Origin: Sesamum alatum | Lineage: Eukaryota; Streptophyta; Magnoliopsida; Lamiales; Pedaliaceae | DNA length: 64,000 nt | NCBI GenBank assembly: GCA_034509735.1 | Contig: JACGWO010000010.1 | Coordinates: 8,631,193 to 8,695,192, forward strand | Direction of reading: 5' to 3' | In this document: positions 42,845-54,959 of the stretch, in pieces | Position numbering within the stretch: the first letter of the stretch is position 1 | How the letters are laid out: the number at the start of each line of letters is the position of its first letter | Made by a program: the position numbers and the translations under genes | Notes under the pieces: model-generated | Told to the model about the DNA's origin: nothing | Seen by the model: only the letters and a program-made list of their open reading frames with translations | The model's database searches: none

Positions 42845-44997
42845 AAACCATCTGTGATTCCTCAAGGAGCAGTTCATCACGTTGGCAATCTGTTGGAAAA
42901 CCTTTTTCCAAGAACATTGCATTCCTCGAAACAAATATCTTTTGTTCTGAGGGGCCATAAAAGTAATAACCTGCAATTTTCTTTGGATAGCCAACGAACC
43001 TGCACAAGCTAGATCACGATTCTAGCTTGTCTCCCACTAACCTCTTGACGTATGCAGGGCTATCCCCACACTCTCAAGTATTTGTAAGATGCAGGCTTGC
43101 CATGCCATATCTCATATGGGGTCTAGGCCACAACACTTGGACGCTGGCATTTTAATAACTTGGCCGTTGTTTCAAGTGTGTAGCCCTAAAAAGACAAGGG
43201 CAGTTCGATAAAACTTATCATGGATCGGACCATGTCTAACAGGGTTTGATTCCTCCTTTCAGAGACTCCGTTCAACTGAGGTGTCCCGAGAGTGTCCATT
43301 CGGAGACTATACTATTTTCTTTTAGATAATTGAGAAATTTGCCACTCAAGTACTCGCCACCTCGGTCTGGCCGTAGGACTTTAATTTTGCAATTGGTTTG
43401 ATTCTCAACTTCAAGTCTAAAGTCTTTAAACCTCACACGAGCTTAAAACTTGTACCTCATTAGGTAAACATAACCATACCGTGAGTGATCATCGGTGAAG
43501 GTTATGAAGTAAGAGAAGCCACCTCTAGCTTGAGTACATAGTGGTCCACACACGTCCGTATGGACTAAGTCTAATAGACCGACGACAAGCGTGCTTTGTC
43601 CAACAAAGGGCCTTTTGGTCATTTCCCTTTCAGGCAGGATTCACAGGTTGGTAGATTGCTCAATTCGCCCACCTCTAGGCTCTTTGAGTCTACCAATCTT
43701 TTGATCCTGTCTTGAGAGATGTGACCTAGCCTTGCATGCCGCAACTGTGCATTCTCATGATTATCTAATTAACGTTTTTGTTGAGCAGTCATTATTAAAT
43801 TATACTTTTGGAGAATGTAAAGACCATTGTTAAGTGTGCCTAGCAGATGAGCAAATCCATCCTACATCAAATAAAAGCAATTTTATCGATCAAAAATTCA
43901 AAACCACTATTGTCTAACAACGGAATGGAAATGATATTTTTGATCATGCTAGGTACATAATAACAATCCTTTAATTTTATCCTAACATGATAACTAACTA
44001 CTAAGCTAACGACTCCTACAGCTTTAGCAGCAACGGCCTTGCCATCGCCAAGCCTTAGGACTATCTCGCCTTTACTTAGTTTTCTGCTTCTTTTCAGCAC
44101 CTACAAGTCATTGCAAATGTGAGCTCCACAGCTGGTATCTAATACTCAAGAAGCAGAGTTAGTGACTATATTGACCTCAATCACAAACATACCTTGCTCG
44201 GAGAGGAATTTGGGGCAATCCCTCTTTCAATGCCCTTTCTCACGACAATGCACGCATATGTCATTTGCCCTCAAATGTTGCCTCGAACCAACCTTCCTCT
44301 TTCCCTTGCCTTTCCTTACTTTGACAACGGGAATGCTACTAGCGTTTGCAGTGGCTGTGACAGCCTTTCCTATTTCCTTCTTCCTTTCCAGCGTCTGGCA
44401 CCCTTGCCTTTCGCTTTGGAAGTTGAAGCCTCTCCAACCAATACTGACAGCGTAGACTTTTTTATCGTTGCCTCGTATTAGACCAACATACTTATTAACT
44501 CATGTATGCCCTTCTCAAGTGCATTCATGTTGTAGTTAATGATAAATTGGTCGAAGGAGGGTGGGAGTGACTGAAGGATCACATCAATGTACGTCTCGAC
44601 ATCGAGCCCTACCTTGAGGTCTTCGAGCTTTTCCACTAAGGTAAACACTTGATCCCATGCTCATGTACAGAGGATCCTTTGGTCATCTTTGTTTTAAAGA
44701 ATGCCTTCGTAACGACATACCTAGTATGCCGGTCCGGGACTGCATAGCAATCCTTCGAACGATCCAGTATGGAAGGAACATCGTCTAGCCTCTCATACTA
44801 TTTTTGCATCTCATTAGTCATAGATGCAAGTATGATGCTATGGACTTTCCGATTATCCTCATGCCAAAGTTCGAATGTCTCACATTCTTCCAGCGTGGAT
44901 TCTTCAGGCAAAGTCCAAGGAAATAGTTTGCCCATGACATAGCCTTGATTCTCATAATCGAGGACTATCCTCAGATTGTGCAACTAGTCGTTATAGT
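42845..44997 (-). pseudogene. Copia I: truncated Ty1/copia gag-protease-integrase
   Basis: Read on the minus strand from 44997: gag (HNLRIVLDYENQGYV, WHEDNRKVHSIILASMTNEM); a CCHC knuckle near 44230-44270 (CVHCREKGH*KRDC, one stop where Trp is expected); the protease motif DTSCGAHIC near 44110-44140; then KGEIVLRLGDGKAVA and YYVPSMIKNIIS (43867-44100). Integrase-derived sequence follows, decayed, to about 42845. Reverse transcriptase, RNase H and the 3' LTR are missing. On its gag side it is cut exactly by the U5 end of the LTR at 44998, with no leader or primer site in between. Many stops; dead. Confidence 0.72.
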
Positions 44998-47034
44998 TGT
45001 AACGTGTGGATCGGCCTGGGAGAGGTGCGACGGAAGCGCGGGATATGCGAAATATACCGTGTAAAGCGTAAAATAAATGAAATTAGCATACATCAATCAT
45101 GCATAACAGATCAAGGGGTGTGCCCTTGATTCTCCCGGGTGTTTGGTGTATCTCATGTTCAAGAAAGTACACAACATGGAGGCTATAGAATTTAGAGAAA
45201 AAGAAATGTAAAGAGGAAAACTTACCCTCACAATCTTCTTCGTTCAGCTACACGCATTGTTCTCCATTTTGCCACCAAGATCTCAATGTAGACACCCTCT
45301 AAATCGTCCACGCGCTTCACCGGATAGTAACAAACTCTCGTGCTAGCAAAAAGTTGTATAGAGGAGAAGAGACATCGACACAACGCTATTGATTAACGCT
45401 GTCGACGTCTCTAATGTTCTACCTTGAATGAATCAAGAAAAACAATGGAAAATCTTGAAGAGAGTAAAGAGCGTGGACAAGAAAGAGACAGATGTGAGAT
45501 GGCAAAGTGTAGAGATTAGTGTGTGTATGTGTGTGTGTGTGTGTGTGTGTTTTGAGTATTTATAAAAGACATAGTTTCCTATTCCTACTCAACCTCTTCT
45601 AAAGAGGCACACTTGACTAGGATTTTGACCTAGTCAAATCCTACTCAACTTAGGATTTGATTAAGTTAAACTTAATCATGTCCCTTCATCTCATCAATCT
45701 CTAGATCAAATCTCGTCCATCCATCGTCAATGGGCTTTATGGTATGGGCCTATTTAAATCTAATTTAAATAGCCCAAAGGTCCAATGGACTCTATATTAA
45801 ATCCTATTTAATATTCCAAGTCCACTAATTAATTCACTCTTTTAATCTAATTAAAAGGGAAGCCCATGCTTCATTAAATCCATAAATCCAATTTATGAAC
45901 TCAAGCTCGATTAATCCAATTAATCCATGAAGGCTTATATCTACGAGAAATATAATTTAATCATACTAAATTAAACTTTCTCCGGGAATTAATTTCAAAT
46001 TAATTCCTTTCACATCGTGTGACTCTTTAGGTTCACCCTCAGTTATACTTGGACCTACCAAAGTAGTCCGTCACCATGGGTGGCTATCTAGCAACGGTCC
46101 ATGGCACTAGAGACTAGGTGAATATGTGGCGTGAACATTTATGCTCCCAGTTACATACATGTACGGTCCTACTGTCACCTATCTCCCGGCCTTAGTCGGG
46201 CATGGAATAGGATGTCGGTTCCCATCCTTGACTTAGGCATCAAAGCTTCAAACTTGAGATAGGTTAACTCTATAATTAACGTAAGAAATCCTTTCCTACT
46301 TAATCAAGTGCTATGGCCATAGACTTTAAGAGTCTAAACCATCTCAAAGCGCATAGGAGATCTCAATGTCATAATCTTTGACAGGGGATAGATCCTATCT
46401 TGAAATCCACCATCCTCTCCACATACTTCAACTGCACTGAACAAGGCTTATGATGGCCATGTCTTATGATACGATCACCTCTTGCCAGATCAAAGATACA
46501 ACCTTTGTATGTGAGCGACTGTTGCGATTCCTCAAGTCCGAGGACTAATCCCGTACTAGCGGAACCGGGAATACAAGTCATACCGACCAAGCCCATGTGG
46601 CTTCCATATGATGATTCTCGCGAGTCACCTCAGTCAGCTAGCACCGAGTTGGCTAACCCACTAATATTACATGGACGAGTCTCGTCACTTGTCGATGAAA
46701 TGCGATTGCAATTACTTAGTGTAAGTCTCAAATGGACCTTCGATATCCAATCTCGAGGTCCTTTCACTTGGAGTATTTCAAACTGATCCATAGAAACTGA
46801 TTTCATGACCTGTCAACCTATGCGCAGTCCAGTTTCTTGGATTAACCTTCGGTCTGTGGGCGTTTGTTGCGAAATCGAAACCACGTTCAATGCTAGCACT
46901 AAGCACAACAAACTCATCGTTGCCAATGATGGATCCTTACTACATTCATCAACATATATTACTTTCATTGAAAGATTGACGAATGGTTCTCAAAATAGTC
47001 AACCATATTGACTTTCTAGTCACCTATTCTAACA
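44998..47034 (-). repeat. Copia II 3' LTR (variant U3)
   Basis: On the minus strand it runs TGTTAGAATAGG to CACGTTACA. A TATA-like TTTATAAATACTC lies near 45557-45569, beside a (GT)n run at 45522-45550. The first ~159 bp (46876-47034) do not match the other three LTRs of this family. Confidence 0.8.
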
Positions 47035-47046
47035 ATCTCCCACTTG
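47035..47046 (-). other. Polypurine tract of copia II
   Basis: Minus strand CAAGTGGGAGAT immediately before TGTTAG: the classic copia arrangement. Confidence 0.85.
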
Positions 47047-48270
47047 ACTATTAAGTCAATTACCCACTTTGTTCAGAACCCTCTGAGCATGAGTAATCTA
47101 CGACACCGACTAAGGTCTCGTGAGTCTGTTATATTTCATTGCCGAAGCAATATGGTCTAACCGTGTTACCTCTATCCACCATCGTCGCCTGGAGATGGTG
47201 GTTGTCTAAGAATTTTTCGTGGATCTTGTGATGAGATCTCGGGCCATAACTTTTGCCATACCCTGGTTTTCTGTCATCTAGGCGACAATCAACTCAGCCG
47301 TGCAAGGCACCACGTCCAACTTATGGACATGGTTTTCACCCATAACCACTATCCAATGCAGTCGACTATTTGATTAAGCTTTTATGGTATCCCGCTTGAA
47401 AAAACTCTTTCAAGCTACCATAATCATCATCGAGCCTGACTATGCATACTTTTGAGACTAACCGTTTTTCACTATGCTCTGAAAGCTAGTATCGTTTTAG
47501 CTTTCCAAAACAACTCTCCACAGACGGTGCATCGAGAACACATCTTTAGTCCTTATTCAGGTACTAAGGACTGTTCTTGACTGTTGTCTTCAACTCCTCA
47601 GTGCATTACCGATTTCTTTGAGTCATGCAAGAAGCATACTCAACATCAGATCCCATGCACCGAGTAAACATATCGCATGTTTATCTAGGGTTACGACGTA
47701 GGGGATACTCAACATCTAAGCCTTCTCATTAGTCTACCGTGACTAAGTCTTGAATGGTTTAATGCTTTATTCATAGTATCCAAGCGTTTCATCAGTCTAA
47801 CCACGACTGAGTCTCGAACAACTTATCCCTCTACATATCTGAGCTTTCTCATTAGTCTATCATGACTGAGTCTTCGAAAAGCTCAATTCATGATATGTAT
47901 GTGGGAGCCCTTAAAAATGTCATGAAGAATTTTCGTGAGCTACAGTTGTGTTTTAGTGATTCCTAATATCTAATATTCATCCATGATGAACAACACACTT
48001 AAACACTTGGAACACAATTTCTACTCCCATTGATCATCTACGTCATTCAGGACTGAGTCATACTCCGTATGAGCTCGTCAAAATGATTATCCCAGTTATG
48101 CGGTGTTTCAAACCTTGTTTGAATTTCCTAGCGGATTCTATGGCTCCTCTCCATAAATCCAACAACGATGTCCAGCATCACATTCCGCAGGTCGTTTGGA
48201 TCACTATCCAAATTTGAGAAAACTTACCCCGATCACTCGTACCTCTACGACATTTGGGTTTGTTCTTTAA
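47047..48270 (-). other. Non-coding 3' internal stretch of copia II, with a ~60-bp repeat
   Basis: Where reverse transcriptase and RNase H should lie, no motif is readable. A ~60-bp unit with CATTAGTCTA.C.TGACTGAGTC occurs three times, starting at about 47718, 47782 and 47841. It could be very decayed pol or unrelated filler. Confidence 0.45.
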
Positions 48271-50220
48271 GGGGACTGGAATATGATCAGTTTAAGTAAG
48301 AAATGCGATTATAAGCAACGTTAGCATTATTCTGTCGTAAACCTGTACAAACAGACACCAAGTCTAATTTGTTTTCCACTAGTCCTTGACGTATATAGGA
48401 TCCTCCTACATGCTCAAGGACTTCTGTGGGACACAGGCTTGCAAAACCATGGCACCATAGTGCGTGACTCCTAGCAAAATGCCACATTCCTTACGTTTGA
48501 AATTTTCGAGTCCACATCTATACCGGCTGAGCTAATTTGGTGAAACTTCAATCGACCCCCGTCCAACGAGGCTTGATCGTTCCCTTTTATCAGAGACCCT
48601 CATACTTGGCCTTTACGAGAAGCATTTCATCAAGAATAATATTCTCAACTAGATGCTCAAGAGCTCCCACTAAATACACGGCCTTTTCGATCCTATCGAA
48701 ATAGGTTTAATTTTGTGACCATTTTCGGTTCACCTCCTCAAGTCTAATTTCCAAACCTCCTATGGGACCTTTAGACTTCTGAAATCCCTTATGTTCTTGT
48801 GTATTCAGTAACCTACAGTTGTCTTATTGGATCCCATCCAATAGACTATTTGGCAAGCCTACTTTGTCCAACAAAGCGCTATCGGACTTTCCTTCTTTAG
48901 AAAAGACTTGTAAATTTAGTCAATTTGAATTATCTATTTCTAGATTCATCTAACCTTCCAATTTACTCATCTTTAATAAGAGGAAACCACACTGTTGCGG
49001 ATGCCAAATCTATAAGTTGATCTAGATCATTTGAATTTTGAGTATTCATAAATCTTTTATGGGATTGTGTTCTAAGAATTTACGTGTAAACACTGGCAAA
49101 CATGAATCAATATTCAATAATTTTATGGATCAAATATGTATGAAATAAAATCTTTGTCCAACAAAGAGACATACTTTTGATCATGCTAGGTTATGTAATT
49201 CCTGTAAACTACCCTAACATGATCACAATTATAAGCCTAACTTGTCTCTAGTCCTTTTCAGTAATAGCCTTGCCTTTGTTGAATCCTAGAACTGTTCATG
49301 GCTTTTTAATCCTTATCACTTTCTGCAAACCACTCGCAGATTTGTGAGAAAAACAATATCCAATCCAAAGAGTATAATGATCATGTCAATACTCAACATC
49401 AAACTTTACCTCCATTGGAGACAGAGTTCAGAACACTCCCCTTTCAATGCCCCTCTTTACGGTAGTAAATGCATACATTCTTAGAAATCTATGAACTTGA
49501 CGGCTGAACCCTTTTGCTCTTTCCTTTACCTCCGCCTTGCGGTGTAATAGGAACAACACTCGAAGTGCTAGCAGCTGATGTCACCTTAGCCTTCTTCCTC
49601 TTTTGGCGTCTGGCACTCTTTCCTTTCACCACAGAGGTTGAAGCCTCTCCTACTAGTACCAACGATGCAGATTTTTTTTCAATGGTTGCCTCGTACTAGA
49701 CCAACATAATTATCAGTCTATGAAGATTTTTTTCAAGCTCATTCATGTTGATAATAAATGGTTCGTAGGAGGGAGGAAGAGACTAAAGGATCACGTCAAT
49801 GTACGTCTTTATTTCAAGACCGATGTGGAGGTCTTTTGAGCTTCTCCACTAGAGATAGCATCATCACTCCATGTACTTTGTACAGACGTCTTTTTTGTCA
49901 TCCTACATGCTGGTTCCGGACCGCATAGACATCATGCAAAAGAAGCATAATTGAGCCAACATCATCATGCTTGTCGTACTGCTTCTAGATATCATTTATC
50001 ATCGAGTTCGGTACGATGTTGCGGACTTGCCGGCGGTCGTCCTTGAACTTCTTGAACGCCAAGCGTTGCATTAGTTGTCGACCCCTCCGGCAAGGGTTGA
50101 GGAACGTCCTCATCCGACCTGTAAGTTAAGGTTTTGAAAATCTAAGACCATCTTAAAATTTCACAGTCAATTCGTGTAGTTGGTTCCATTAACTAGCCTC
50201 TTAGTAATGCATTTGGTGGA
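48271..50220 (-). pseudogene. Copia II gag, protease and integrase debris
   Basis: This is homologous, by shared phrases, to copia I (42.85-44.99 kb). Examples are TTTGTCCAACAAAG, GATCATGCTAGGT, the CCHC region near 49440-49480 (with AATGCCCC.CTTTACG) and the Ser/Ala-rich segment with GGTTGAAGCCTCTCC. Frames are broken every few codons. It is clearly older or faster-decaying than copia I. Confidence 0.6.
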
Positions 50221-51515
50221 TACTTAGACATTCACAATTTATAAAGCAGGAAATAGTAAGCAGAATGAAGTAATATTAAATTTAAGTTAAGACTCGGTCT
50301 TTAGTCCTTAACCTCTCCCACTATTTCTACGACAGCCCATCACTCTCAAACGGGGTTTCGGGAAACAGATTCCTAGTGGGCTTGGGGTCCACAAGCAAAA
50401 TTCTCCACACCCCGCTTTTACGATTCGCATGAAAAATAATCTTGTGGGAGGTATTTCATACCATTCTCGTCCAAAGAGATCCCCAAGTTGTTTTGCCTCG
50501 CCTTTTCACGTGATCCCGAGGATTCCAAGTGAATCATGTTACTCGGCATTAGACCCAACCCATAAATAGAATCATAGTGCTCTCTGTCGCCCCCCACGAC
50601 TCGTGAGACAAGGAAACAGGAGTGTATTCACTCTCAGTCGCCCCCCACTACCTATGCAACACAGCGTGCATGCGTAACATGTGGAGGACACGCCTCTGCG
50701 CGCACGGGCCCTCGCCCCCGCACACGCAGGGGCGCGCCAGCTGCCTACTGCGCAGCCTGCCTGCCGGTACCTCACGTCTTTCATGTTTTAACGTCTTTTC
50801 TTGCAGTTAATCTTCTGAAACACAAAAGTCGTTAATTCAAGAATATAACCACATATTCAAGAATCTCAAAATCCAATCTTTGTGCAATACTAACACATGT
50901 CAAAATCTACACATGCTCGTGCTATACAAATAACAATGATGTCCAACATCATAAAAATACAGAAATTTAATGCAAAATTTTACACGTGAATTTTGATCAT
51001 TGGTGCAACCATTACAAAAATTAATTCTTGTTATGAAACCCTTTCCTCATTAACAAAGCAATATTTATTTTACGAAATTCAAAATCTGAACCGAAAATAA
51101 ATATCCTAAGTTAATGGATTCAGAAAACGCAACAAATATCATAAAAAAAATATTCAGAAAAAATAGTATTGAAAAACGAGCCAAAATGGGAGAAAACGGA
51201 AAATGGCACCGGTCGGCCCCGCCAGGCACGCGCAGGCCCCTACCTGCACGTGCGCTCGGCCAGCGTGTTGCTGCCGTCGGTGTGCCATTTTTCACCCTTT
51301 TTTGCTATTTTCATACAATTTTCTGAACCACAAGATAATTCCAACCCAAGAACATGTATATACATATTCAAGAAATTCAAGATCAAAAATCTCATGCAAA
51401 ATTAAACGCCAAACAAGATCTACGCTAAACATGCTTCAAACGAAAATTAAAACATGTTAAACATTCTTAAACACACGTATAGCACATAGAATTCTAGGCA
51501 TATACACCGAACTAA
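50221..51515 (-). other. Copia II leader with two GC-rich islands
   Basis: A 1.3-kb leader between primer site and gag, mostly AT-rich. Two islands of high GC lie at about 50660-50770 and 51205-51290. Small open frames on the minus strand cross them (Ala/Arg/Gly-rich), with no recognisable domain. Confidence 0.55.
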
Positions 51516-51527
51516 GTTCTAATACCA
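51516..51527 (-). other. Primer-binding site of copia II (initiator tRNA-Met type)
   Basis: Minus strand TGGTATTAGAAC, one base after the LTR end, close to TGGTATCAGAGC complementary to initiator tRNA-Met. Confidence 0.75.
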
Positions 51528-51528
51528 C

Positions 51529-52048
51529 TGTAATGTGTGGATCGGCCTAGGAGAGGCGCGACAGAAGCACGGGATGTGTGAACTATAAAACGTAAAGCGT
51601 AAAATAAATGGAATTAGCATACATCAATCATGCATAACGGATCAAGGGGTGCGCCCTTGATTCTCCAGGGTGTTTGGTGTATCTCATGTTCAAGGAAGTA
51701 CACAACATGGAGGCCATAGAATTTTTGAGAACAAGAAATGTAAAGAGGAAACGTTTACCCTCATAGTCTTCTTTGTTCGGCTACACGCATTGTTCCCCGT
51801 TTTGCCACCAAGATCTCAATGTAGAGACCCTCTAAATCGTCCACACGCTTCACCGGATAGTAGCGAACTCTCGTGCTAGCAAGAAGTTGTTTAGGGGAGA
51901 AGAGACATCGACACAACGCTACTGATTGACATTGTCGACGTCTCTAATGTTCTACCTTGAATGAATCAACAAGAACAAAGGAAAATCTTGGACAGAGTAA
52001 AGAGGGTGGACGAGAAAGAGAGTGATGCGAGATGGCAAAGTGTAGAGA

Positions 52049-52084
<36 letters not shown>

Positions 52085-53560
52085 GAGTATTTATAGAAGA
52101 CATCGTTTCCTATTCCTACTCAACCTCTTCTAAAGAGGCACACTTGACTAGGATTTTGACCTAGTCAACTTAGGCTTTGATTAAGTCAAACTTAATCATG
52201 GCCCTTCATCTCATCAATCTTTAGATCTCGTCTATCTATCCTTAATGGGCTTATGGAATGGGCCTTTTTAAATCTAATTTAAATAGTCCAAAGGTCCAAT
52301 GGACTCTATATTAGATCTTATTTAATATTCCAAGTCCACTAATTAATTCACCCTTTTAATCTAATTAAAAGGGAAACCCATGCTTCATTAAATCCATAAA
52401 TCTAATTTATGAACTCAAGCCCAATTAATCTAATTAATCCATGAAGGCTTAAATATCCAATAAGTATAATTTAATCCTATTAAATTAAACCTTCTCCCGC
52501 AATTAATTTCAAATTAATTTCTTTCACATCTGGTGAAGCGGGTGTGACTCTTTAGGTTCACCCTCAGCTAGATTTAGACCTACGAAAGTAGTCTGTCACC
52601 ATGGGTGGTCGTATAGCAACGGTCCATGGCACTAGAAACTAGGTGAATATGTGGCGTGAACATTTAGGCTCCGACTTACATACAGGTACGGTCCTACTAT
52701 CGCCTATCTCCCGACCTTAGTCTAGGGCATGGAATAGGATGTCGATTCCCATCCTTGACTTAGGCATCGATGCTTCAAACATGAGATAGGTTTAACTCTA
52801 TGATTGACGTAAGAAATCCTTTCCTACTCAATCAAGTGCTATGGCCATCGACTTTGAGAGTCTAAACCATCTCAGAGCGCATAGGAGATCTCGTTGTCAT
52901 AATCTTTGACAGGGGACATATCCTATCTTGGAATCCACCGTCCTCTCTACGTACTCCAACTGCACTAAACAAGGCTTATGATGACCATGTCTTATGACAC
53001 GATCACCTCTTGCCGGATCCAAGATACAGCCTTCGTACGTGAGCGACTGTCGCGATTCCTCAAGTCCGAGGACTAATTCCGTACTATCGGAACCGGGAAT
53101 ACAAGTCATATCGACCAAGCCCGTGTGGCTTCCATATGACTATTCCCGCAAGTCACCTCATTCAACTGGTACCGAGCTAGGTAACCCACTAATATTGCAT
53201 GGACGATCCTCGTCACTTGTCAATGAAACGCGACTGCAATTATTTAGTGCAAGTCTGAAATGGATCCTCGATACCCAATCTCAAGATCCTTTGACTTAGA
53301 GTATTTTACTGATCCACAGAAGCTGATTTCATGACTGCCAACCTATGCGCAATCCTGCCTCTTGGATTAACATTTTCGGTTTGTGGGCTTTGTTTGTGCA
53401 TTGAACAGTTATAGATATTGAACAGTAAGTGAACACAATCAAAGTACAAATGCCATAATTGAACATCACTTTTATTCAGAATGAATTATTTATACCACGA
53501 ATGTCAGAAATAGGTTACATAAATCTAACTTGATTGGCTTCATTTTCACTTATTCTAACA
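51529..53560 (-). repeat. Copia II 5' LTR
   Basis: On the minus strand it runs TGTTAGAATAAG to CATTACA. The U3 start matches those of copia III (GGTATAAATAA.TT, AGTGATGTTCA). TATA-like TTTATAAATACTC lies at about 52089-52100, beside a long (GT)n run (52053-52080). Confidence 0.82.
52897..53118 (-). other. LTR-internal open frame seen in three LTR copies
   Basis: A ~75-codon sense-strand frame with MTCIP and LVLGLE recurs at 46369-46596 (minus) and 55395-55655 (plus), all in element sense. The fourth LTR (58.97 kb) has stops. An antisense frame overlaps it in two copies. No known domain; a protein is doubtful. Confidence 0.2.
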
Positions 53561-54959
53561 ATCGTTACTCCTAGAGAGGGTAAGGATAAAGCTGTAAAAG
53601 GAAACCCCACTTATGTGGCCCAAAAAGCCCAACCAAATTCAACATCAACTAGCCTCCCACCCATGTCCAGCCCAACCAAAAAAGAACTGAGCCCGCCTAA
53701 TTCTATTGATTCGGCCAATGACATCCACGAAACCATTGCTCACCCGGAGCAACCAAAAACCAATCAACTTCAACCTTCAACCCATATAGCCACTATTGAC
53801 CAAAAACAATTACCCTATGACTCCTACCCACCTACTTCCAAATCAGAAACCTATCCCATCGACATCTCACTTATGCTTACCAAAGATCTCTTCCAGGCTC
53901 TAGCATCAAATACGCCACTTCAGCACCTAAGGAAAAACATGACCAACACAAAGAACAACAGGAGGAAATTCACTTCGGCAGGTCAAAACGGGACTCTCCT
54001 GATCCTTTCGCTATTCAGGCACTATTAGATAATACTTCGAGGCCTGAGAAAAAAATAGCTAGGACAACACCATTGTCTTTCAGAACGGCGAAGACTACTG
54101 AGCAATCCCGCCGATCACTATGAGTTGCCTCACGTGGAACTGCCAGGGGTGGAGGGACCCTTGGACAGTTCATGAGCTTGAATAGCTGATCTGAACCCAC
54201 TCTGCCTCTATGGTATTCCTATCGGAAACAAGGTGTAAGGCGGTTGTTATTGATAAAGTCTAAAGGAAGTTGAATATATTCGGCATTGGAGTAGATTGTG
54301 TAGGCAAAAGTGGAGGCTTGGCCATGCTTTGGAAGAAAGAAGCTACGGTCTTGGTTCAGAGTTATTCGAATTCACACATTGACGTATATGTAATCAGTGA
54401 GGATCAATGGGCTAATGGGAGAGTGATTGGGATCTATGGCGAACCTAATGCTTCTCATCAGAAAAAATTCTGGCAACTTTTAAAGAACCTTAGTGAGAGC
54501 TCATTGATCCCATGGGTATGTATTGGTGATTTCAACGAGATCCTTCATGGACATGAAAAGGAAGAACGACGAGATAAACCATACCGACAGATGCGGGATT
54601 TCAGATAAGCTCTCATTGCATGTAATCTTCAAGATTTAGGCTACAAAGGATATAAGTTCACTTGGATGAATAATCGTGAAGCACCGGACACGGTAAGAGA
54701 GCAACTCAACCGAGCTGTGGCTACACCCGTTTGGAAAGAAAAATTCAGCGACTTTTTGCTCACCCACATTGATACAGCACATTCGGGCCACGCTGCAGTA
54801 TTCTTGGGTCCTCATCCAGCCCTTCGTTTCCAAACTGAGAAGGGATACAAATCCCAACAATTCGAGAGCTACTGGATCAGATAGGATGAATGCGAGCAAA
54901 TCATTGAGGGGAGCTGGGATAGGTTGCAAACTAGAGATGCGGCCATAGTGCATGAAGCA
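53561..54959 (+). pseudogene. LINE 4, left part: ORF1 tail and endonuclease
   Basis: 53561-54028 is a Pro/Ser/Thr/Gln-rich tail like that of a plant L1 ORF1. A second protein begins at the ATG 54120 (MSCLTWNCQGW). It is an APE-type endonuclease: FLSETR, KSGGLAMLWKK, VCIGDFNEIL and YKFTWMNNR in order, with the usual SDH box degraded to SGH (about 54785). The endonuclease would nick target DNA for reverse transcription. TAG/TGA stops lie after HELE, at MRDFR* and at YWIR*. The 5' end is cut by copia II; the right side is split by copia III at 54960. Confidence 0.78.

Larger units (their letters stand above)
44998..53560 (-). mobile_element. Copia II: rearranged Ty1/copia element with ~2.03-kb LTRs
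   Basis: Minus-strand order: LTR 51529-53560, primer site, leader with GC-rich islands, gag, protease/integrase debris, non-coding stretch, polypurine tract, LTR 44998-47034. No reverse transcriptase is recognisable. Flanking pentamers are ATAGT (44993-44997) and ATCGT (53561-53565), one mismatch. The two LTRs agree except for their first ~160 bp of U3. Its left neighbour is copia I gag; its right neighbour is LINE sequence. Confidence 0.7.

Noticed and set aside
47718..47885. Repeat trio as a CRISPR or satellite array
   Set aside because: Only three imperfect units within a retroelement.
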